Shown here one piece after another: positions 33,420 through 43,852 of a DNA stretch of 64,000 nt (position 1 is its first letter; the number at the start of each line of letters is the position of its first letter). A program made the translations under genes and the position numbers. The notes under the pieces are model-generated. The model did no database searches. It was not told the origin of the DNA and was given only the letters and a program-made list of their open reading frames with translations. This DNA is from Corythucha ciliata (Eukaryota; Arthropoda; Insecta; Hemiptera; Tingidae). The stretch is taken from contig CM075943.1 of the NCBI GenBank assembly GCA_038030265.1, positions 21,762,001 through 21,826,000 of the forward strand. The letters run 5' to 3'.

Positions 33420-34471
33420 ACAGCGGGGTTCACACTGTTTCACTTTGGTTGTTCAGCCAAAGTGAACACGGCGCGTTCATCCAAAGTGAATTTTTCCTAT
33501 ACACACATTTTCATCGGTAATGGCAGTGGTGCCCACAAGGGGAGGCAATGGCGCGGGGTGCGCCATGAAAATGGTTTTTTCAATAACCAGAGCATAGTCC
33601 CTCGCTGGCCAAACGAGTTTTCCAAGGTCTACTTCACCTTTGAGAGGGGTGAATTTGAGTCAAACACAAACACTAATGCTGCAGCTAAAGTAAAAGTAAC
33701 TCTCTATATGAATGCAGTGATGGATAGGAGTTCCGTTCGAGAAGGTCAGACGATACTAACGACATCGCGATACGTTCATCGCTCCCATAGGTGAGTTTTA
33801 GCCAGAACCGACTGCATTTTCGCGATTCACAACGGTCTAAAAGACTCATAAAAGCACGTCCAGCTCAAAACAAAGCATTGGAGAAAATCAACTGCTGATT
33901 TTCGACCAGACGATCCGTTGAAACGGGGTATTCCAGTGTTTCAAGCGTTTTTGACCGCATTGGCCCGGTTTCAGCGGCCGCTCAAAACTTTTTGCGGACG
34001 GTGGACACGCTAAATAATCGGAGCTCCTGAAGTTCAAAGATGAATGAGAAGCCTCGATGAAGGTGGACCTCAATGGCCCACTATAGAGACAAGAATGTTG
34101 GCTGATGTCAACGACATTGCGGAACGCTGAGTTTTGCTTTGGGTTGCTAACGCAATTAACAATTGTCAGAGGCACTTATTATCCACGTCCGGCACAAATC
34201 GAAACAATGGCACAACATGGAGAATCACCCACGCTATTATGAACGATCTGATTTTCGATCAGACGAGCAGTTGAAGGGGTTACCCCTGTCATTTCAGCGT
34301 ACTTGTCCGCATTGCCTTATCCTGTTCTCAGGGGCCCGAATTTTCCCGCGAACGAAGGTCACGGAATCGACATCACTGAAGTCCAAAGTCTCCAGAGTCC
34401 AGAGTCTCTCGAAGCACACGGACCTTATCGCTAGGCTGCTTTGGTGTCGAGGAATCAGCCCATCTAAAGCA
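33420..34471. other. Non-coding interval with CACTTTGGTTGTTCA inverted repeat
   Basis: GGGTTCACACTGTTTCACTT with CTTTGGTTGTTCA (about 33424-33460) recurs in inverted orientation at about 40740-40855. It suggests another TIR element around the Ty3 insertion. The 110-residue frame 33462-33794 and the two frames of 85-131 residues near 34163-34558 have no recognisable domain. Confidence 0.4.
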
Positions 34472-34612
34472 GGATACACACATGCGGTAGGTACTTGCCA
34501 AGTAACGAGCAACACATTTTTGAAATTCTCAGCTGGTTGGTTTCTAGGCAATTGCTAGAAATTGATTGAATATTTTGCAAGTTACTTGGCAAGTTCCACG
34601 TGTGTGTATCCC
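34472..34612. mobile_element. Hairpin MITE, GGATACACACA termini
   Basis: GGATACACACATG and AGGTACTTGCCAAGTAAC at the left pair with GTTACTTGGCAAGTTCC and GTGTGTGTATCC at the right. About 141 bp, no coding capacity. Confidence 0.6.
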
Positions 34613-36066
34613 ACGGAAAGAAAAATGAGTTACTATACTATAGTAAAACGTTTTTGGGTTAATCCAATCTAAAAATTGGTCAAAAATGAACATCTACGTA
34701 GTAAACTTAACTAATTGGTATTTGGTTGTTGGCTTTTTGATATTTCAACCAAAATAATGGTAATATTAAACGATCCAAAAGGCTAAATTAGTCTCATGAC
34801 GTTTGGTTGAAAGCACCGTGACAATATTGTCAGTTTTACCTCAATTATAGGTGCCAACGCCTTTTTTTACCACTAACTAACTAAATAAGAAAGTAAAGCT
34901 GACAAAACTACTTTGTTCGGTCTACCCCTTGAGAGATAAGTGAGAATAACGTTTCAGTAAGTTACATTCTACCTTTTCATTTTTGTTAAATAACCCTTGG
35001 TTTGGTATTACGATTACGATAAGCTGGGGGACAAATATTTCAGCGCGGCCCACCATACTCCAGTTGATTCTACCTAACCCAGTTTGAAATTCAAGTGAAT
35101 CCTAACCAAACTTGAGTCAAGTCAGCTTCATCAATCCCCTCCACGTGGACGGTTGAGAGCTGAAACGAAGAGAAACGGCCTTTTCTGTAGTATTTGCCGT
35201 ATTTCGGAACGTGAAAGACCGTTTTTCCCTCAACAAGTGACAGCGTGATGCCTTGTGTTGTACCACACAAACTTCCTGTGCAATGGCGGACTCCGACGTG
35301 AAAGACTAAAAAGCTCGGTACCTCAAGGAATAACATCGCTATTTTCAAGGGTAAGCAGTGTTATGTTTCAATAATACGCACAACAGGAGGTACAAAATAT
35401 TTGAGGAAAATTATCTAATTCAAGGAAAAAAACAAATAAACTTTCTGATGAGGGGCATCAACCAATAAAGAAATAAAAGCAGTAAGTAATAAAAGAATCA
35501 CCAACGAATAATTATGTCTTCGTTTAATGCTCTTGTTCTCATGTTCCAGATTGATTCAACAACTTTTTCGAGGATGCGAGGACTATCTATGTTATGTCAG
35601 TATCAAAGAAAAAAAGCAGCTGCGACCTTCTGATGGTATAGCCACATGAGACATTGGATTAATGCTTCAAGCAGCGAGGTGATCTGACCGAAATGGACTC
35701 GAAATTAACAGTGCTAACCTTGCTTGATAAAGTCATGGAATCAGCAAAAAATGTTTTGGCATGGTTACCAGGACCATACAGCCAAATAGTATGGTAAAAA
35801 CAACTAGATCCTAACTATACGAAGTAAAAATAGCAAAGTTCAAGTTAAATCAACTGATGACTACATGCTCCTTCTACTTTTCAAGGGGTAATGTTAACCA
35901 TACTTTTACTGTACATTCTGGTTGAAATAAAAAAAAAGGTTCATTGTTCCGAAACGGTATTGTTGATTTAACCTAAAATCTGATCTAGAACAACCCTGCT
36001 TAAAACTTATTGGTATCAGACCTCATGGTTACTTTTACCATTCTATGAAGTTGAGTGTACTAGTAG
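34613..36066. other. Unassigned interval 5' of the Ty3 element (plus-strand view)
   Basis: Repeated motifs such as GGTAATATTA and ACCAAAAT also appear at 40600-40730 beyond the Ty3 element. CACGGAAAGAAAAATG (34613) resembles the inverted end CATTTTTCACCGTG near 40722. This may be one degenerate element split by the Ty3 insertion. No coding signature. Confidence 0.35.
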
Positions 36067-36071
36067 GTTGG

Positions 36072-36173
36072 TGTTTAAACGCGCGTTCTTAACACATTAA
36101 ACGAAAATGGTTATTTTATTTTCCAACTATAAAGTAAACAAAACTCATGTGTTGTAAACTTGATTCCAACACA
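36072..36173 (-). repeat. Ty3 element 3' LTR
   Basis: 102 bp, identical by eye to 40374-40475. Confidence 0.9.
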
Positions 36174-36185
36174 TTTCCTCTTCTT
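36174..36185 (-). other. Ty3 polypurine tract
   Basis: AAGAAGAGGAAA on the minus strand directly before the 3' LTR. Confidence 0.75.
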
Positions 36186-36193
36186 GAAAAGTT

Positions 36194-39100
36194 CTAAAGA
36201 GTAACGTCCATGCTTTTTCGAAACTTCCTGCCGCTTCTTGTCCTGCCAGTAACAACTGTCCATCCGTCATCCACTTCAGAATGATTGAGAGCCGGAGGAT
36301 CTTCTTCTTTTCCCTGGTTAAGTTGTGAATCATATTCCACAGTTTCTTGACGAGGCGGCGAATTATGATAATTTTGGTAGCGAAATGTAGGGGTTTCAAC
36401 AGGATCTTTCTTCGCTTGGTTATCTTGTGGAACGAATAACCGCCGATTCTGAAATTCATCAAAGGAGCGTCTTTTCATCCATGCCTTTGTTCTTTGAGCA
36501 TCCTGATTCGAACGAATTTTGAATGAAAGTTTTGGCCCAGAAGGAATTAAATGAAATCTATTTCTACGAATTATTCCAGTATCAGTTTCAACCTGATAAC
36601 GTCGAGGAGCGTCGTTGCTTTTTGAATTCACGGTACCGAATTTATTTTTATCTCGGATGAAAACTTCTTCACCGTCCTTCAACGGTCTCAAGGGGCGGGA
36701 AGCATGTCGTTTGTCAAACCAGATCTTTTGATTTGCAACTTTCTTGTCATGGATCACTCTGTATTTTTCCAAATCTGGCCATTGAGGCACTAACGACTCT
36801 GGATCAATTGGTAGTGTGCCCCGCATCCTGCGACCCATCAAAAGTTCCGACGGTGAATACTGTTGGACTTGAGGTGAAGAACGGTAGGCAAGGAGAGCTA
36901 TTTGAAGATCATCAGATTTTATCACCATATTTTTCGCTATTTTGACCAAGGATTCAGCAAACCCATTCGCTTGAGGATATTTTGGACTGTGAACTATTAA
37001 CGAAAAGCCCATTCTTTGAGCGCATTGTTTAAGTTCAAATGAACTTAAATTTGTCCCCGGGTCGCAGCGTATCTCTTCGGGGATCCCAAAAGTAGCGAAA
37101 ATTTGTTTTAAATTTTCAATTACATCCAATGATTTCATACTTTGTCGAAACGGTTTAATGTCAATATATTTTGAGAAGTAATCACCCACAACCATGTACC
37201 ATGTACCTTTTTCTTTGAATAAATCCATCCCCAAGGTTTGCCATGGTCTTTTCGGAAGCATCGTCGGTATCAAGGGCTCTGGCCGCTGGATTCTAGTAGT
37301 CACACATTGCCTGCATCGGGCCACCCTTTCTCGTATTTGTTGATTTATGCTAGGCCACCACACAGTTTGCTTGGCTCTCTCCACGCATTTACTTTCACCA
37401 CCATGGTGTTCGTTATGGAGCCTGTTCAACATATCATTTTGAAGAGCAACTGGAATAACGTATCTATTTTTATACTTCACAGCACCGTTGTACATCCATA
37501 AATCATTTTTGAATTTAACATAAGGAATCAAGTGGAAATCAACATTTTTAGGCCAGCCGTCGCTTATGTAGTTTTTCAACAACGAAAAAGAACTATCCTG
37601 GTTTTGGGCTGTTTTGATGGCTTCAATTCTGACATCACTGACATTTGCACTGTAAATGTGATCGACAAAAACTGCAATGTCTTGATCATTGAGTACATCG
37701 ACATTATCTTGTCTAGTCGGAAGAGGAGCTCTCGATAACGTATCCGGAATAAACATTTCTTTGCCAGACACGTATTCCATCCGATAATCAAACCTAAGTA
37801 ACCGCATTTTCATTCTCTGAATACGAGCAGTTAATTCCGAAAGAGGTTTTTTGCCTAAAAGCGAGACAAGAGGTTTGTTATCAGTTCTCAGTATGAACGA
37901 AGTCCCGATCACAAGATCTGCGAACTTTTCACAAGCAAAGACAAGGCCTAAGGCTTCCCTCTCAAGGTTCGAATAACGTTTTTCGGTGTCTGTTAAACTT
38001 CTTGACGCATACTGAACCGGCCTCCATGAAGTTGGGGACACTTTTTGCTCTAATATGGCACCGACACCATGCAAGCTGGCATCGGCCGTTACTCGAATTG
38101 GCAATTGGGGATCATAAAAGGCCAGTAAGGGTTCCGAACACAACAGAAGTTTGATTCGGTTGAAAGCTTCGTCATGACTTCGGTCCCAGAGCCAAGTCCT
38201 ATCTTTTTTTAACAAATCTCTCAAACCGTCGGTTTCCTTACTTAGACTAGGAAAGAATTTCACATGATAGTTGAGCATCCCTAAGAAACGTCTTAAATCA
38301 CTCAAATCCTTAGGAGGGGGCAGTTTCTTAATTGCTTCGAGTTTAGATTGATCTGGCTTTATGCCATCTATTGATACAATATGACCCAAGAATTTCACTT
38401 CCGTAACTTTGAACACACACTTTTCCTCATTCAACGTTATTCCTTCATCGTTCAATCGTTTTAAAACCAATTGAAGTCTTTCGTCATGTTCGGATTCTGA
38501 GGATCCGTAAATTAGAGAATCGTCGAGAAGTGTTACAACTCCTGGGATGCCTGCAAGAATTTTAGTCATAGTTCTATGGTAAACCTCTGGCGCACTATTA
38601 ACGCCCATCGGAAGTCTATTAAAAACAAATCGCCCAAATGGTGTTAAGAATGAAGTTATTTTCCTTGAATCCTCATCAAGTTTAATCTGATAATATCCAC
38701 TACGACAGTCAATTTTTGAGAATAATGTGGCTCCAGAGAGCTGATGTAAGATTTCGTTCACTCCAGGCAACACAACCCGTTCTCTTTTAATTGCATAATT
38801 AAGGTGGGTGTAATCCACACAAATTCTGACCTCTTCAGTTCCCGGTTTTGGTACAACCACTATTCCCGCTACCCAATCAGTCGGCTCTTCTATTCTCGAA
38901 ATCACTCCAAAAGCTTCCATCCTTTTAAGCTCCTTTTCAGTTTTGTCTCGCAAGGGAGCAGGAATCCTTCGAGGTGCCCCGATACTGTACGGGCTAGCTC
39001 CTTCATTTAACTGAATCTTATAGGTATAATTCATCGTCCCAATACCATTGAATAAGTTTGGAAACAATTGTTTGATTTTTCCTTTAAAATCATACTGCGA

Positions 39101-39646
39101 AACATTGTCAATTCTTCCTATTAGTCCCAATTTATCAATAGCTGGACGACCTAATAGTGGGAACTCTTGTGCGCCCTTCAAAACATAAATGTCTTCATAA
39201 ATGCATTTCGATTTGTAAACAATTCTTTCTTTAAATTTTCCTAAAACCATTAGCGGATTTCTTCCAGCACCAAAAAATAAATTCTTATTAACCACCAGTT
39301 TGTGGTGAGATTTAAAGTGGCGATTGAAACATTCTTCAGAGATCAATGTCACATCTGCACCAGTGTCAATTCGAAATTTTAGCTTCACTTGCCCCAAATG
39401 CAAGTTGACTTCCCACATCTTGTTTGAAAGGAGTTTGTTATCACCAGATTTCACACATCCCATGTGAAACCCAGTTTCAGCAAGGGGTTCTTGAGCATCT
39501 TCTCCTTCACTCGAACTGTCATTTACTATGTTTACTATCTTTGACTTGCACGTACGAGCGTAATGTCCTACTGAATTGCATTTAAAACACCTGATTTTGG
39601 CAGCAGGACAGTCCTTATTGAAATGAGAAAAATTTCCGCACTTACC
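36194..39646 (-). CDS. pol: Ty3/Gypsy pol polyprotein (zinc knuckle, PR, RT, RNase H, IN)
   Basis: The frame is open from the codon after the TGA at 39647-39649 to a stop at 36194; the first Met is at 39463. It begins inside a zinc knuckle and contains a complete second one, CFKCNSVGHYARTC. Then come protease (FRIDTGADVTLISEE), RT with LPMGVNSAPEVYHRTM and the active-site region VTLLDDSLIYG, RNase H (TADASLHGVGAILEQ, RTDNKP), the integrase H-H-C-C (HNEHH to CRQCV) and an integrase core with DPGTNLSSF and QANGFAESLVK. RT usually has an aromatic residue before xDD; here it is LLDD. Gag lies upstream in the same frame, separated by the TGA. About 1150 codons with no internal stop suggest recent activity or complementation. 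Confidence 0.9.
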   Translation of the reverse strand, partial: GKCGNFSHFNKDCPAAKIRCFKCNSVGHYARTCKSKIVNIVNDSSSEGEDAQEPLAETGFHMGCVKSGDNKLLSNKMWEVNLHLGQVKLKFRIDTGADVTLISEECFNRHFKSHHKLVVNKNLFFGAGRNPLMVLGKFKERIVYKSKCIYEDIYVLKGAQEFPLLGRPAIDKLGLIGRIDNVSQYDFKGKIKQLFPNLFNGIGTMNYTYKIQLNEGASPYSIGAPRRIPAPLRDKTEKELKRMEAFGVISRIEEPTDWVAGIVVVPKPGTEEVRICVDYTHLNYAIKRERVVLPGVNEILHQLSGATLFSKIDCRSGYYQIKLDEDSRKITSFLTPFGRFVFNRLPMGVNSAPEVYHRTMTKILAGIPGVVTLLDDSLIYGSSESEHDERLQLVLKRLNDEGITLNEEKCVFKVTEVKFLGHIVSIDGIKPDQSKLEAIKKLPPPKDLSDLRRFLGMLNYHVKFFPSLSKETDGLRDLLKKDRTWLWDRSHDEAFNRIKLLLCSEPLLAFYDPQLPIRVTADASLHGVGAILEQKVSPTSWRPVQYASRSLTDTEKRYSNLEREALGLVFACEKFADLVIGTSFILRTDNKPLVSLLGKKPLSELTARIQRMKMRLLRFDYRMEYVSGKEMFIPDTLSRAPLPTRQDNVDVLNDQDIAVFVDHIYSANVSDVRIEAIKTAQNQDSSFSLLKNYISDGWPKNVDFHLIPYVKFKNDLWMYNGAVKYKNRYVIPVALQNDMLNRLHNEHHGGESKCVERAKQTVWWPSINQQIRERVARCRQCVTTRIQRPEPLIPTMLPKRPWQTLGMDLFKEKGTWYMVVGDYFSKYIDIKPFRQSMKSLDVIENLKQIFATFGIPEEIRCDPGTNLSSFELKQCAQRMGFSLIVHSPKYPQANGFAESLVKIAKNMVIKSDDLQIALLAYRSSPQVQQYSPSELLMGRRMRGTLPIDPESLVPQWPDLEKYRVIHDKKVANQKIWFDKRHASRPLRPLKDGEEVFIRDKNKFGTVNSKSNDAPRRYQVETDTGIIRRNRFHLIPSGPKLSFKIRSNQDAQRTKAWMKRRSFDEFQNRRLFVPQDNQAKKDPVETPTFRYQNYHNSPPRQETVEYDSQLNQGKEEDPPALNHSEVDDGWTVVTGRTRSGRKFRKSMDVTL

Positions 39647-40150
39647 TCAGGGCGTATCATTTTCTCTCTTCATCCGTGCTTTATTTTGGATCGAATGGAC
39701 TTCCTTCTGTGAAGTATTACCTCGGATGATCGATTGTTGCTCACGAATACGCTCGGATTGCTTCACTTTTTCTTCCACCACTTTCAAATTTACAACGGAA
39801 TGAGAGCTTTCAATTTGTAACATTTCTGACAAGCGAACATCAGTCATGCCCTGCAGAATTTTGTGCATTATCAAATCGTCTGTCAGCTTTTCAAAACTAC
39901 AGTTACGTGCTAAACAGTGTAAATCATTAATAAAGTTCTCCGCTGGTTCTCCAATTTGCTGTTTCCTGTCAAAGAATTTAGCTCTCTCAAAAACTAGGTT
40001 AGTTTTACCTTGAAAGTGGGATGAAAACTTGTCAAGTACGACGGCATACTGACTACTCTCGATGTCGGTCAATCCAAATCTTACGAAAATGTCCTCACAG
40101 TGATCTCCCAATGCCAATAAAAGTTGATTTATTTGATATTTTTCTGGCAT
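39647..40150 (-). pseudogene. gag: Ty3 gag, central and C-terminal part ending at a TGA
   Basis: 167 codons, including a retrotransposon gag domain (FVRFGLTDIESSQY, then VLDKFSSHFQGKTNLVFERA, then FINDLHCLARNCSFEKLTDD). It ends ENDTP then TGA. The TGA sits exactly where the first Cys of a C-x2-C-x4-H-x4-C zinc knuckle is expected; the other three ligands follow in frame. The same frame then continues into pol. Its ATG overlaps the stop of the upstream gag segment (TGATG). Confidence 0.8.
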
Positions 40151-40374
40151 CAGGGTGAGAAATGTTGTTCACGATACCTCTCCCATCTGAGCAACCAACG
40201 TTGCCAGTTAGGATGGTCGACATCAATGGCTTCGGGTGGAGAGGCCGCATTCGGACGGTACAACGAGAGAACTTCCATTCCTGGCACTCCAGTCTCGTTT
40301 GATCGACCTGGCGCTCTGGTCGAGCCCGCTTCGTCCAAAGACGCAAGGTTCGGTAGATTTTCACCTGGCATCAT
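40150..40374 (-). pseudogene. gag: Ty3 gag N-terminal segment starting at the LTR edge
   Basis: A 74-codon frame begins MMPGENLPNLASL. The A of its first ATG is the last base of the 5' LTR. It runs to NWQRWLLRWERYREQHFSP, the tryptophan/arginine block typical of the start of the insect Ty3 gag fold. It then stops and shifts one frame relative to the next segment. An ATG at the LTR border leaves no room for a separate primer-binding site. Confidence 0.7.
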
Positions 40375-40475
40375 GTTTAAACGCGCGTTCTTAACACATT
40401 AAACGAAAATGGTTATTTTATTTTCCAACTATAAAGTAAACAAAACTCATGTGTTGTAAACTTGATTCCAACACA
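40374..40475 (-). repeat. Ty3 element 5' LTR
   Basis: Identical to 36072-36173, with target duplication GTTGG at 40476-40480. Confidence 0.9.
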
Positions 40476-40480
40476 GTTGG

Positions 40481-41295
40481 TGAACCGCTTACTTTTGGGT
40501 TCTGTAAATCTAACAAATCTAACTATATTGGAAGTTGGTTTTACAGCACACAGATGGAGTAAGTCCTACTTCCTGACATTGTTGATTTAAACAAAACCCA
40601 TTTACTATACTTGGTGTGGTAACATTTACTGGGCTATTGAATAGTCACTTTTTTCACCATATTTTTGGGTTAGAAACACCGAATTTTGGTAATATTTACC
40701 CGAACATTTTTCACCGTGCAACCATTATTTGAAAGGACGAAAACGCGTTCATCGTTCAATTTGGGTGTTCACTACGGATGAACAGTCCACACTTCCCACT
40801 TTGGATGATTCATCCATGTTGAACAACCAAAGTGATAAGTGTGAATGAGCCTTTTAGGAATTATATGTAAATATACCAATTCATCATGAACAGTCAAAAG
40901 TTATGCGAGTTTCACAAATGTTATCAAAATACAACTTTTTTAGTGGAACTGTTTCCATATACTCCACCTCCTTTTTGTTACTCCTATACGACCTTCCTCT
41001 TGTTCTTAGGAACTAACAACAACCTCTTTGTGCAGTTTTTATTGTATAGTGGTGAGGCCCCGATTGATTGTGTTTTTTGGGGTTTTCCGGGAATTAAAGG
41101 GATGTGACTTTAGTTGGTCTCAGAGTATAGTTCAAGAGTAAGGATTTTTATATTTATATAATTTTGTACATTGGTCTGATTTAAGTTAAAGATTGCTACT
41201 CTTTCTTTTTATGGTGTTAGCGCTGATGGGGGGCTACGGTCTGTGCCTGAAATGCGTACAATAAAAACTGCAAAAAGAGGTTATTGTTAGTTTTT
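40481..41295. other. Unassigned interval with inverted repeats and possible LINE-like tail
   Basis: 40600-40730 carries GGTAATATTTACC-type motifs like those at 34700-34850. 40740-40855 is the inverted partner of 33424-33490. 41000-41290 resembles a retroelement 3' end (CGTACAATAAAAACTG) and is followed by an AAG microsatellite, but no coding domain supports this. Confidence 0.35.
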
Positions 41296-41318
41296 AAGAA
41301 GAAGAAGAAGAAGAAGAG
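41296..41318 (+). repeat. (AAG)n microsatellite
   Basis: About seven AAG units following TTTTT. It could be the variable tail of a non-LTR element. Confidence 0.7.
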
Positions 41319-41599
41319 TAAGGTCGTTTTCCACATAAAAACAGACATTTCATCCCCCCACCTGTGCACACGCATATAGATCCCGAAGAAAATTTAGTCT
41401 TCTATAACTTTTCTTCCTGGAGGCTTTCTTCTAGGATGAATGGTTCAGAAGATATAAAGGAATGTTTATTGAAAAACGCGAGGTAAAAACAACTTTTTCG
41501 GAAATATTCACTTTTTCGGGGCATGTATCTCGAAAACGGTTAGGAATTAGTAAAACATGTATGTGTAGAAAGTTGTTGGGAATTGTATGAGCTTTCATT

Positions 41600-41816
41600 G
41601 GCTATGACTAAATGTTCGCCTACGGCGCACCGTTCTCGAAATATTAGGGAAAACCCAAAAAATGGTACCATCTTTGTGCCCCCCCCCCACCTAGGGCTCA
41701 CTTCCCCCCCACCTAGGGGGGGGGGGACTTTTAGTATGTTTACCTCGTAATAATTGGTTCCGGAGTTAAACTTTCTGCTTTCGCACATTCCTTCTAGAAT
41801 CATTCGTTGACTGGAC
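41600..41816 (-). mobile_element. Right terminal inverted repeat of a TA-flanked element
   Basis: Ends CGTTGACTGGAC followed by TA (41817-41818). It is the inverted partner of 33197-33405 over about 200 bp and includes C- and G-runs near 41683 and 41716 around CCACCTAGG. Confidence 0.6.
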
Positions 41817-41821
41817 TACTA

Positions 41822-41924
41822 GACCAGTGAGTGGGAACGAGACTTCATGGGAGCGCCGTACACGGTGAAGGTGAAACACAGCGGAAAAATAAAAATTCAC
41901 TTAACTGACCATGATTGACTGGAC
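41822..41924. mobile_element. Mini element with GACCAGT/ATTGACTGGAC termini
   Basis: About 103 bp bounded by TA (41820-41821 and 41925-41926), starting GACCAGTGAGTGG and ending ATGATTGACTGGAC. The termini match the foldback family. It lies three bases from the end of the previous element. Confidence 0.45.
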
Positions 41925-41934
41925 TATTTTTAAA

Positions 41935-42060
41935 GAATGAAAATACGTGAAGTTATGATTTGAAATAGCAAAAATTCGTAAAAATAGTTTTGAAGAAGCA
42001 AAATCCGCGATATTGGTAAAGCCAAAATCACGAATGTTGTTTTTTGTCATTATTTTTTCA
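41935..42060 (+). repeat. Short ~30-bp array, family A
   Basis: Three or four units such as CCGCGATATTGGTAAAGCC and GTTATGATTTGAAATAGC. Confidence 0.4.
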
Positions 42061-42835
42061 CCAATTTTGGTTGTTGACTTAATCGAACCCGCGCGAAACA
42101 CAAACGTTTTGCGAGCATCATAATGCGCGTACAGTGGAAAAAAGCGCGCCGCACATTTTTCGTAAAACGTGATTATAATTCAACAGTGTTTTCAAACCCT
42201 GTTCGCGAAAATTGTTTCCGAAGGCACTTTCGGAGCTGAGCATAAATGGCGATAGGTATGCTGTTGAGCACCTGGTATTTATATCGCCCTGGTGAATCCT
42301 CACACGCATTTTTAAGGCTTGATGCATATGCCTGAAGAATAGATATATTTCACTACCATTTCGTCAACCTAGTTCACTATACGCGTCTCAAGTCTTACAT
42401 GCTTGATTGAATATTTTGCTTAACTTATTTTTCGTTTAGGAATGTGCATAGGTGCATAGTTCACCTGAGTAACCATAATGCCATCCAAAAGCTTCCCGCC
42501 CGTAAGTTCAAATAAAATAAAAAAATGAATCAATATACATTTAAAGAAATTAAGCATGATGAAGTTTTATTCAGAATAATTATTTTTTAAAGAGCTGATT
42601 ATTTTTCTATCTGTAGGCAAGAAACACTATTTCTTGCTGTGACCGCTGACCGCTTTTCTTGCGGTCTTCAAGCTTTCCTTCTTCAATTATAACTGATAAA
42701 TCAAATTGTGGTTAAATTGCAACCCGAAGGGATCCTGAAAAAATGCAAGTTTTGTAATTACATCACCGTCAACCTGGGACCGGCACCCCCTCACAATACA
42801 TTTCAATACAACACAACGAGAAACTACTTAATTAT

Positions 42836-42953
42836 ATAAAGGTTAATGTGAGTAAACGGTAAATGTACACCTTTTCTTTGGTAAATGTGCACATTTTCAC
42901 GGGTGCATTAACCGGTAAATGTGCTCATTTACCGTTTACTCACATTAACCTTA
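42836..42953. mobile_element. Hairpin MITE, AAGGTTAATGTGAG termini
   Basis: AAGGTTAATGTGAGTAAACG at the left is repeated inverted as CGTTTACTCACATTAACCTT at the right. A GGTAAATGTGCAC motif repeats in the middle. Confidence 0.65.
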
Positions 42954-42989
42954 CCATACTAAATAATATGTTTCTTAGCTTCACTATAG

Positions 42990-43075
42990 TGTTTCACCAG
43001 TGTAGAAAATCAACTGAAATCATTCTTTCGAAATTAATCAATCAAATCATTGCTTTTCTACACCAGTGTAAGTGC
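42990..43075. mobile_element. Hairpin MITE, CACCAGTGTA family, copy 1
   Basis: CACCAGTGTAGAAAATC and the inverted GCTTTTCTACACCAGTG bracket an AT-rich centre with AAATTAATCAATCAAATC. Copy 2 is at 43460-43556. Confidence 0.5.
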
Positions 43076-43099
43076 GACACTTATTGGCGAATACCATTC

Positions 43100-43190
43100 C
43101 GAGCATTTCCTCCCGTCTTCTCTGCTTTATATCATACAACAACGTAGAAGACGAGTGGAAATGCTCATGAACAAAATTTATTGGAATTCC
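43100..43190. mobile_element. Hairpin MITE, CATTTCCACCCGTCTTC family
   Basis: GAGCATTTCCTCCCGTCTTC pairs with GAAGACGAGTGGAAATGCTC. Confidence 0.6.
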
Positions 43191-43459
43191 CTATGAGTGA
43201 AATTGGGTTCTTTGGGAAGATTTCCCGCTCACCACTACCGGTGGGGCGGGGGTCGGGCTTTGATTTACACACACTACTGGTACACTGGTCCTAACGAATT
43301 ATTAAAAAATCAGAACCAGCCGTTTAATTGCGATTTTAGACTGGCCTACGTCTGATTGGTTGAAATTGAAGGGTGCTATAATTCCCTACAATGCCCCCGT
43401 GTGTACGGGGCTTTAGCCTATTGGCTAGACACTTACGAGAATATTGTAGCTTTGTTTCT

Positions 43460-43556
43460 TTGCTATACACCAGTGTAAAAAACCATAATGATTTTATTCA
43501 ATTTTTCAAAATTAGTCAATGAGATCACATCATGGTTTTCTTTACTGATGTAGCAA
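43460..43556. mobile_element. Hairpin MITE, CACCAGTGTA family, copy 2
   Basis: CACCAGTGTAAAAAACCATA pairs with ATGGTTTTCTTTACTGATG around an ATTAGTCAATGAGATC centre. Confidence 0.5.
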
Positions 43557-43852
43557 TAACGGTACAAAGGAACAGAAGTTGGTCGTCAGGCATCTTCACG
43601 GAACCCCAAATGTGAAGAAATTTAGCGCCATATTTTGCCACAAATACAAACGTTCGATTTGCCAAAATCTTGTTTGGTTAGTTTGTTTAAATTTTCCTAT
43701 AAATTTTTGTTTTTCCAAAAAACTGAAGAACTTTTCGTGTTTAGAGTATTTTATGTTTGGAGCTTTTTGAGGTTAGACATCATTTTAGTGGTAAGAGTTC
43801 TTATGTGGTTCAATCTTTTAGTGGTTGAGGCGTTTTGTGGCTTGTGCTTTAT

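Larger units (their letters stand above)
36072..40475 (-). mobile_element. Compact Ty3/Gypsy-type LTR retrotransposon
   Basis: Identical 102-bp LTRs (36072-36173, 40374-40475) start TGTTTAAACG and end CCAACACA. GTTGG is duplicated outside both (36067-36071 and 40476-40480). The minus strand encodes gag, zinc knuckles, protease, RT, RNase H, then integrase, the Ty3/Gypsy order. Total length is 4.4 kb, short for the group, with no env. The LTRs are much shorter than most Gypsy LTRs. Gag is broken by one frame change and one stop. Confidence 0.92.

Noticed and set aside
41000..41318. LINE 3' end with AAG tail
   Set aside because: The tail is suggestive, but no ORF2 residue pattern precedes it.
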